Shown here: piece by piece, positions 8,103 through 12,593 of the stretch
Layout of the letters: the number at the start of each line of letters is the position of its first letter
Position numbering within the stretch: the first letter of the stretch is position 1
Assembly: GCA_028287225.1 (NCBI GenBank)
Contig: JAQBPZ010000263.1
Coordinates: 1-12,593, forward strand
From: Gemmatimonadota bacterium
Lineage (GTDB): Bacteria > Gemmatimonadota > Gemmatimonadetes > Gemmatimonadales > Gemmatimonadaceae
DNA length: 12,593 nucleotides
Reading direction: 5' to 3'
Made by a program: the position numbers and the translations under genes
The notes under the pieces: generated by a model
Database searches by the model: none
Seen by the model: the letters and a program-made list of their open reading frames with translations, nothing else
What the model was told of the DNA's origin: nothing

Positions 8103-8289
8103 GAGTCCTCTTGCATTGGTGGGACTGGCGGGAGTCCTTCGCGAGCGTGAACGGCACACGACAGCTGGAGCACGGGCAGGAGCACACCGGGTGGATCGGA
8201 CTTTCCCCTCGACCTAGACACAGCTTCCAGGATGGTACGAGTCACTACCAAATCGCCGTGCCCTGTGGCGTCGGGCTGCGGCGGCAACG
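8103..8289 (-). promoter_or_regulatory. Leader/promoter region of the SusC-SusD-cupredoxin operon
   Basis: These 187 bases separate the amidohydrolase stop from the SusC start, enough for an independent promoter. I find no convincing sigma-70 or Bacteroidetes-type promoter by eye. An inverted repeat TGGTA-N8-TACCA at 8233-8250 could be an operator half-site pair, but 5-bp arms are weak evidence. Confidence 0.3.
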
Positions 8290-10248
8290 CTAGCGCGTCA
8301 CGAAGCCCGCGGCGCGCCAGAGGTCGGCCGAGCGATACAGCGTGCCATCCTTCATCACGAGCCGCACTCGCTCGATGTTCTCGATTGCGTCAAGCGGGTT
8401 GGCATCGAGCACGATCAGGTCGGCGCGCTTGCCGGTCTCGATGGTACCGAGCATCCGGTCGAGCTGCATGACGCGAGCAGGCACGGCGGTCGCCGCCCGG
8501 AGGGCATCGATTGCGGGGATCCCGGCATGCGCGTACAGCTCGATCTCGCGGTAGACGCTCAGACCGGGCACGCCTTCATCGGTGCCGGCAACGAGTGGCA
8601 CCCCGGCGTCGTGCAGGGAACGCAGGAGGCCGAGCGTGCGTCGCATCCGCGCATGCGCGGTGGCCGTATCGCTCGTCGCGATCCCCATCGCCATCACCCG
8701 CTGCCTCAGCACGGGGGGGAGGGTCACGACGCGTGGAATGAGCTCGGCGACGGGCTGCGCGGTCGAGTGCTGCAGCAGCTCGCCCCAGGACGCCGTGGGA
8801 TCCACGACCGTCCCGTGCCGCGCGAGCGACGCGATCTGCATTCGGACGCTGTCCGACGCGACGTCGCCGCGAATCGGGAGGTGTGCGATCTGGTCCATGC
8901 CGGAGTCGACGGAGGCGAGCAGGCCGAGTGCGCGCGGCACGTGCCCCGTCACCGTCATGCCGAGTCGATGCGCCTCCCTGATGATCGCGCCGACCACGGA
9001 CGGCGACACGAGGTCGTACAGCTTGATCTGTTCGAAGCCGAGGTCGTGATACTTCCGGACGACCGCTCGTCCTTCGTCCGGCGTGGTCGCGTTGACGGCG
9101 CCGAATGCATCGGGCCCTCCGCCATCCACCAGACCGGCGACGAGGACGCGCGGGCCGAGCGTACGATGCGCGGCGATCGCATCGCGGAACGGAACGATGA
9201 AGTACTCGTTGTTTCCCATGTCCCGCACCGTCGTGACGCCGGCCGCGAGGTAGACCGGCGCCCATTCCATCTGCATGACATGCGTGTGCATGTCCCACAG
9301 GCCGGGCATGATGGTCTTGCCGGCGACGTCGATCGTGCGTGCGCCGCGCGGCACCGCCGTGCTGGAACGGGGCCCCGCGCGCACGATGGCGCCGTTGGCC
9401 ACGATGACGGTGGCATCGCGTACGGGGGGCGCGCCGGTGCCGTCGATCAGCGTGGCGCCGACCAGCGCGATGGTGCCCGTCGCCATGGGCCGCACCGTGC
9501 GCGTGAGCTGCGCGAGATCCGACATCCGGTCCCGGGTCCCGCTCGCCATCAGTGCCGGCAGCGACGGCTCCAGCCCCTCGCGCACGGCGTCCAGCGTCAG
9601 GCCGCCGCCGGTCGTCGACAGCGCGGCAAGGTGCCCGGAGCGGTCGAGCCAGGCCGACTCCACGCCCCAGGTCACGCCATCGATGGCGTATCGGTCGAGC
9701 ACTTCGTGGTGGGCGACGGCGGACAGCGTGTCGCGCCCACGGTATCTGATCGCCAGCACGTTCGTCGGATCGCCGGGCACCGCCGCAAAGGTGCGCGGCC
9801 GGCCATGACGCGCCCAGTAGCGCAGCAGCAGGAGGTGCTGCGACACGGGCGTCGCACCGCCGATGGCCACCGCGAGTGCGGGAAGGCTGACGTCCGCCTC
9901 GTGCCCGCGCGACAGCACGTGGGCGCGGACATCCGAGGCATCGATGCGAGTCTCCACGACCTGGGTGCTGTCCGTGACGCGCACGATGTCGAGGTGCACC
10001 GGCGAGAAATCGGCTCGGGTGGTCGCGGTGGCGACGAGATGCGTGCGCCGGCCGCGATCCGAGAAGTCGAGATCCGCCGCGTAGCGATACCCGCCTGCCG
10101 TGCGCGTGAGCTCGTACTTTTCCCACCCGACCGGATAGCCCACGTAATAGATTCGCAGGCGGTCGCGGAACACCGTCGAGTCGGCCGCGGACTGCGCCCA
10201 GGTGAGCGACGGGAGGAGGAGGAGGAGCGCGAAGGCGAGCGATCGCAT
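8290..10248 (-). CDS. Secreted metal-dependent amidohydrolase (prolidase/imidazolonepropionase-like) with extra N-terminal domain
   Basis: Predicted periplasmic or secreted hydrolase of the amidohydrolase superfamily. It starts at the ATG at 10246-10248, where a clear signal peptide begins (MRSLAFALLLLLPSLTWAQS). The frame is open to 10605, but the upstream part has no signal and would overlap the divergent gene. The product has 652 residues. Residues about 25-235 form a beta-rich domain (RIYYVGYPVGWEKYEL) that I cannot name; it is loosely like DUF3108-type domains. The TIM-barrel part runs from about 258 with metal ligands H321 and H323 (MHTH), carbamylated-lysine candidate K409 (IKLYD), H436 (GHVPRA), H456 (IAHLP) and D557 (GTDEG). 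All expected metal ligands are present, so it should be active. Relatives include Xaa-Pro dipeptidases and other peptidases. No Shine-Dalgarno is visible, so the mRNA may be leaderless. Substrate is uncertain; the superfamily is firm. Confidence 0.9.
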   Translation of the reverse strand: MRSLAFALLLLLPSLTWAQSAADSTVFRDRLRIYYVGYPVGWEKYELTRTAGGYRYAADLDFSDRGRRTHLVATATTRADFSPVHLDIVRVTDSTQVVETRIDASDVRAHVLSRGHEADVSLPALAVAIGGATPVSQHLLLLRYWARHGRPRTFAAVPGDPTNVLAIRYRGRDTLSAVAHHEVLDRYAIDGVTWGVESAWLDRSGHLAALSTTGGGLTLDAVREGLEPSLPALMASGTRDRMSDLAQLTRTVRPMATGTIALVGATLIDGTGAPPVRDATVIVANGAIVRAGPRSSTAVPRGARTIDVAGKTIMPGLWDMHTHVMQMEWAPVYLAAGVTTVRDMGNNEYFIVPFRDAIAAHRTLGPRVLVAGLVDGGGPDAFGAVNATTPDEGRAVVRKYHDLGFEQIKLYDLVSPSVVGAIIREAHRLGMTVTGHVPRALGLLASVDSGMDQIAHLPIRGDVASDSVRMQIASLARHGTVVDPTASWGELLQHSTAQPVAELIPRVVTLPPVLRQRVMAMGIATSDTATAHARMRRTLGLLRSLHDAGVPLVAGTDEGVPGLSVYREIELYAHAGIPAIDALRAATAVPARVMQLDRMLGTIETGKRADLIVLDANPLDAIENIERVRLVMKDGTLYRSADLWRAAGFVTR

Positions 10249-10465
10249 GGCGCACGCGGAGTGCGGGGGGCCCGCGCCCGCGTCGACGGCAGACCGGCGG
10301 ACGCGGGGAGCGTACCTCGCGCGGCGATGATCCGCAAGGAACTGCACGACGAACGCGAATGCACCATTCGGACGACGATGCTTGCCACGCGAACGTCCCG
10401 CGTCTATCTCCATGTGAAACTGCGCACGAAGTTGCGAACTCGCCACACTTCTCCGGGGGCTGCTC
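10249..10465. promoter_or_regulatory. Divergent promoter region, amidohydrolase / DUF1028
   Basis: This 217-base gap lies between two divergent starts and must hold promoters for both. On the plus strand TTGCCA (10382-10387), 17 bases, TATCTC (10405-10410) is a fair -35/-10 candidate that would leave a leader of about 50 bases. On the minus strand TTGCGG-N17-TACGCT near 10308-10336 is a poorer match. No gene is seen here. Confidence 0.4.
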
Positions 10466-11263
10466 ATGGGCACAGGATTACTTCGGCTTCGCGTTCGACC
10501 ACTGAGGCTCGCCGTCACCGCACTGCTGTTCACCGCGGCGTTCGCGCAGGCGCAGGACAGCTCGTCGGCGCATGCCGTGGCGCGTCCGTGGCCTCCCGTC
10601 GCCACCTTCTCGATCCTCGGCTACGATCCGGCCACGGGTGAAGTGGGCGGTGCTGTCCAGTCGCGCGTCTTCAGCGTCGGCAACGGCGTGCTCTCGGCCG
10701 AGGCGGGCGTGGGTGTCGCCGCGACCCAGGCGATCGTCGACGTCAGCTACGGACCACAGGCCATCACGATGCTCCGCGCCGGCATGAAGCCCGCCGACAT
10801 CGTCAGGCGGATCTGGGAGAGCGATGTTGATCCGCGGCCCACCGACTGGTCCAAGCAGGGCCGGCAATTCGCCGTCATGGACGCGGCGGGCAACGTTGCG
10901 GCCTTCACGGGGCCGAAGGCCACGCCGTGGGCCGGCGACAAGCAGGGCCGCTTCTGCACCGCGCAGGGCAACATCCTGGCGGGCCCCGAGGTCGTCAACG
11001 CGATGGTCGCAGCATTCGAGGGCACCACAGGCCATCTCTCGCTCCGGCTGCTCGCCGCGCTCGAAGCGGGGCAGTTGGCCGGCGGCGACAAGCGCGGGAT
11101 GCAGTCGGCCGCCATGGTCATCGTGAAGAAGGATGCCGGCGTGTGGCTGCACAACGACGTCGTGCTCCGGCTGCAGGTGGACGACAGTCCCGAGCCGATC
11201 AAGGAGCTTCGTCGGCTCGTCGAGAAGGCCGCGGCGCAGCGCAACGGCATGCCCGCGCGCTGA
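10466..11263 (+). CDS. Exported DUF1028-family protein (Ntn-hydrolase-like fold)
   Basis: A 265-residue protein of the DUF1028 family, whose members have an Ntn-hydrolase-like fold and unproven activity. The ATG at 10466 has GGGGG six bases upstream. Residues 1-30 form a signal peptide (basic start, hydrophobic core, AFAQAQ cleavage region). The family core follows: ATFSILGYDPATGEVGGAVQ (46-65), AGVGVAATQAIVDVSYGP (80-97), FAVMDAAGNVAAFTG (135-149), QGNILAGPEVV (167-177), AALEAGQLAGGDKRGMQSAA (197-216) and a C-terminal LRVDD-like LQVDDSPEPIKELRRL. Thr47, which follows the initiator Met in cytoplasmic relatives and could be an N-terminal nucleophile, is here about 17 residues inside the mature chain. 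The gene is divergent from the amidohydrolase and convergent with the DapA-like gene. Family members often sit near amidohydrolases and imino-acid catabolic genes, so a role in small amide or peptide breakdown is a guess. Confidence 0.9.
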   Translation: MGTGLLRLRVRPLRLAVTALLFTAAFAQAQDSSSAHAVARPWPPVATFSILGYDPATGEVGGAVQSRVFSVGNGVLSAEAGVGVAATQAIVDVSYGPQAITMLRAGMKPADIVRRIWESDVDPRPTDWSKQGRQFAVMDAAGNVAAFTGPKATPWAGDKQGRFCTAQGNILAGPEVVNAMVAAFEGTTGHLSLRLLAALEAGQLAGGDKRGMQSAAMVIVKKDAGVWLHNDVVLRLQVDDSPEPIKELRRLVEKAAAQRNGMPAR

Positions 11264-11296
11264 GGCGCCGGCATTCGATTCACCACGTTCCGCGCC

Positions 11297-11329
11297 CTCG
11301 CGTCTGGGGAGCACGATCTCAGACGCGAG
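11297..11329. terminator. Bidirectional terminator hairpin between convergent genes
   Basis: CTCGCGTCTG (11297-11306) and its exact reverse complement (11320-11329) form a 10-bp stem with a 13-base loop. It sits between the convergent DUF1028 and DapA-like stop codons, and its right arm overlaps the DapA-like stop. There is no T-run on either side. Position favours a shared terminator. Confidence 0.5.
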
Positions 11330-12257
11330 CGGTGAGGGGCGTGCCGGCCGCCGCCGGCGCGGCCCGGGTCGCGATGCTGCTCCGGATCAGCGCCTGCGCC
11401 TCCGCGAGCTCCGCGCCCTCCAGCTCGAGCCGCGGAGGCCGCACGGTCGCCGAGCCGTGACTGGTCTCGGCCTGCGCGAGCTTGATGAGCTGTACGAACT
11501 TCGGCACCGTGTCGAGCCGCAGCAGGGGCAGGAACCACTCGTACAGCTCGCGCGCCTCCTGCATCCGGCCGGCGAGGCCGAGCTCGACGAGCCGCACCGA
11601 CTCCTCGGGAAAGGCGTTGACGAGACCGGCGATCCAGCCCACGGCGCCCATCGGGATGCTCTCGAGAATCATGTCGTCCATGCCGGCGAAGATCGCGAGC
11701 CGGTCGCCCAATCGTTCGCGCAGCGCCGTGACGCGGCGCACGTCGCCGCTCGACTCCTTGATCGCGTGCAGGTTCTCGTGCCGCTGCGCGAGCTCCGCGA
11801 CCTGGTCCGGGGTGACGTCGACCCCGTACGCCACGGGGTTGTTGTAGAGCATGCAGCTGAGCGGCGTGGCGTCGATCACGGCGCTGTAGTGCGCCTTCGT
11901 CTCGCGCCAGTCGCCCTTGTAGACGTAGCAGGGCAGTGCCATGATGCCGTCGCACCCGACGTCGACCGCGCGGCGCGCGAGAGAGACGCAGCCCACGGTG
12001 CTCAGACCGGCGATGCCGGCGATCACGGGCACGTTCGGCGACAGCGCCCGCCGGCAGGTGGCGAGGATCGCGATCTTCTCGTCGCTCGTGAGCGTCTGCG
12101 CTTCGCCAAGGGACCCGAGCGCGACGATCCCGACGCACCCGGTCTCGATCAACCAGGAGACGTGCTCCGCGAGTGCCTCGTGATCCACCGACAGGTCAGG
12201 GCGGAACGGGGTGGTGATCGCCGGGAACACGCCGCGCCAGTCACGCTGCTTCATCAT
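11319..12257 (-). CDS. DapA-superfamily lyase, probable 1-pyrroline-4-hydroxy-2-carboxylate deaminase
   Basis: Cytoplasmic Schiff-base aldolase/lyase of the dihydrodipicolinate synthase superfamily, 312 residues, the usual length. Key residues are present: GSLGE (48-52) at the substrate carboxylate loop, catalytic Tyr138 (MLYNNP) and Schiff-base Lys167 (HAIKESS). The start is the ATG at 12255-12257, with AAGGAG seven bases upstream; it overlaps the preceding stop as ATGA. The frame is open to 12500, but that part overlaps the upstream gene and is noise. Blocks such as LGSLGEAQTL, CYVYKGDWRE and LRLDTVPKFVQLIKLAQAE resemble the deaminases that turn 4-hydroxy-1-pyrroline-2-carboxylate into 2-oxoglutarate semialdehyde in hydroxyproline breakdown. 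The coupled oxidoreductase subunit supports this reading. A true lysine-biosynthetic DapA is less likely, because that enzyme usually has a TTGE loop. Superfamily certain; exact substrate moderately supported. Confidence 0.85.
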   Translation of the reverse strand: MMKQRDWRGVFPAITTPFRPDLSVDHEALAEHVSWLIETGCVGIVALGSLGEAQTLTSDEKIAILATCRRALSPNVPVIAGIAGLSTVGCVSLARRAVDVGCDGIMALPCYVYKGDWRETKAHYSAVIDATPLSCMLYNNPVAYGVDVTPDQVAELAQRHENLHAIKESSGDVRRVTALRERLGDRLAIFAGMDDMILESIPMGAVGWIAGLVNAFPEESVRLVELGLAGRMQEARELYEWFLPLLRLDTVPKFVQLIKLAQAETSHGSATVRPPRLELEGAELAEAQALIRSSIATRAAPAAAGTPLTARV

Positions 12258-12593
12258 GCAGATGCTCCTTGGTGGTGCGGAGCCGCAGCCCGATCGGCCG
12301 CGTCCGCGAGTAGGGTGGAGAGAAGTGCCGGCTCCGTCGGGACCTGGACCGTGTCCGAGGGCCATCCGAGAAGGAATTCGAGCGCCGGGCCACAGATGCG
12401 CCCCTGGCAGGGACCCATGCCGGCGCGGGTGTAGAGCTTGGCCTGTCGCATGGTCCAGCGCGCCTCCATCGCCCCCAGCGTCACGTCCTCGCATCGGCAC
12501 ACCACCGTGCCGCCGGTCGCGACGCTGCGCAGCTCGGCGCGTGGCGCGAAGGCGCGTTCCATCGCCGCGGCCGTGGCGGCGGCCGCGGCGCGG
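12254..12593 (-). CDS. C-terminal part of a FAD-dependent oxidoreductase subunit with BFD-like [2Fe-2S] domain (partial)
   Basis: The 3' end of a larger gene; the frame is open to the right edge (ending in an Ala-rich stretch before MERAFAPRAEL), so its start is outside. Counting from the Met at 12562, cysteines C22 and C24 (VVCRCEDV) and C52 and C57 (GPCQGRICG) have the CXC...CX4C pattern of BFD-like [2Fe-2S] domains. The phrase TRAGMGPCQGRICG is typical of the C-terminus of alpha subunits in heteromeric D-hydroxyproline dehydrogenases, opine oxidases and related HcnB-type enzymes. These subunits carry an FAD/NAD(P)-binding domain upstream, which would lie beyond the window. The Met at 12562 could be read as a start of a stand-alone BFD-like protein, but the continuous frame and known fusion argue against it. 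The stop overlaps the next gene's ATG by four bases (ATGA), which implies one operon with coupled translation. Confidence 0.8.
   Translation of the reverse strand, partial: RAAAAATAAAMERAFAPRAELRSVATGGTVVCRCEDVTLGAMEARWTMRQAKLYTRAGMGPCQGRICGPALEFLLGWPSDTVQVPTEPALLSTLLADAADRAAAPHHQGASA
12265..12270 (-). promoter_or_regulatory. Ribosome binding site AAGGAG of the DapA-like gene
   Basis: On the minus strand AAGGAG stands seven bases before the ATG at 12257 and lies inside the coding end of the upstream oxidoreductase subunit. It fixes the start, which would otherwise be ambiguous between two adjacent ATG codons and the long upstream open frame. Confidence 0.7.

Noticed and set aside
8103..8159. 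Upstream extension of the SusC receptor
   Set aside because: The 19 extra residues precede a normal signal peptide and have no export features, while the ATG at 8102 has a GAGGA just upstream.
10249..10605. Upstream extension of the amidohydrolase frame
   Set aside because: The signal peptide begins at the ATG at 10248; the extension would place 119 signal-less residues ahead of it and overlap the divergent DUF1028 gene.
8527..10641. Plus-strand open frame of 704 residues opposite the amidohydrolase
   Set aside because: GC-driven antisense frame rich in Arg, His and Gly; it overlaps a gene with intact catalytic residues and would also overlap the DUF1028 start.
12258..12500. Upstream extension of the DapA-like frame
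   Set aside because: The family starts at MMKQRDWRGVFPAITTPF, there is a good AAGGAG before it, and the extension lies over the BFD-domain coding sequence in another frame.
1..12593. CRISPR arrays, tRNA genes, insertion sequences
   Set aside because: Read through by eye: no regularly spaced repeats, no cloverleaf with an anticodon arm and no transposase-like product was found.

Overview
The window is very GC-rich and gene-dense. It looks like a chromosomal segment of an aerobic, didermic soil or sediment bacterium, most likely Gemmatimonadota. The clues are a SusC/SusD outer-membrane pair outside an obvious Bacteroidetes base composition, an octaheme cytochrome c fused to TPR repeats, a DUF1028 protein, a secreted amidohydrolase and a small lineage-type lipoprotein. 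The phylum is an inference from gene content and style, not a measured placement. I see no tRNA, rRNA, CRISPR array, insertion sequence or phage gene.

Layout. (1) Bases 1-2418, plus strand: membrane-anchored eight-heme cytochrome c with a C-terminal TPR domain, running in from beyond the left edge. (2) 2441-2899, minus: small lipoprotein of unknown function, convergent with the cytochrome. (3) 3089-8102, minus: apparent three-gene operon in the order SusC-type TonB-dependent receptor, SusD-type lipoprotein, Tat-exported type-1 copper protein. The copper protein begins inside the susD-like gene, and a strong 14-bp hairpin lies after the operon. (4) 8290-10248, minus: secreted metal-dependent amidohydrolase with an extra N-terminal domain. 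(5) 10249-10465: divergent promoter region. (6) 10466-11263, plus: exported DUF1028 protein. (7) 11319-12593, minus: DapA-superfamily lyase translationally coupled (ATGA overlap) to the 3' end of a BFD-type [2Fe-2S] oxidoreductase subunit that runs off the right edge.

How the parts may fit. The right end resembles a hydroxyproline (or similar imino acid) catabolic operon: a dehydrogenase subunit with a BFD-like cluster followed by a lyase of the 1-pyrroline-4-hydroxy-2-carboxylate deaminase type. The secreted prolidase-like amidohydrolase and the SusCD importer next door would suit scavenging of proline- or hydroxyproline-rich peptides, but that link is inferred from neighbourhood only. The most unusual item is the SusC-SusD-cupredoxin operon. 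It raises the possibility of a copper-linked importer, or of an importer that feeds a periplasmic or surface redox step.

The long antisense open frames throughout (for example 4081-5130, 5271-6542 and 8527-10641) are GC-driven shadows and are left out. Several genes are annotated with starts downstream of their longest open frame, because signal peptides and ribosome binding sites place the start there.
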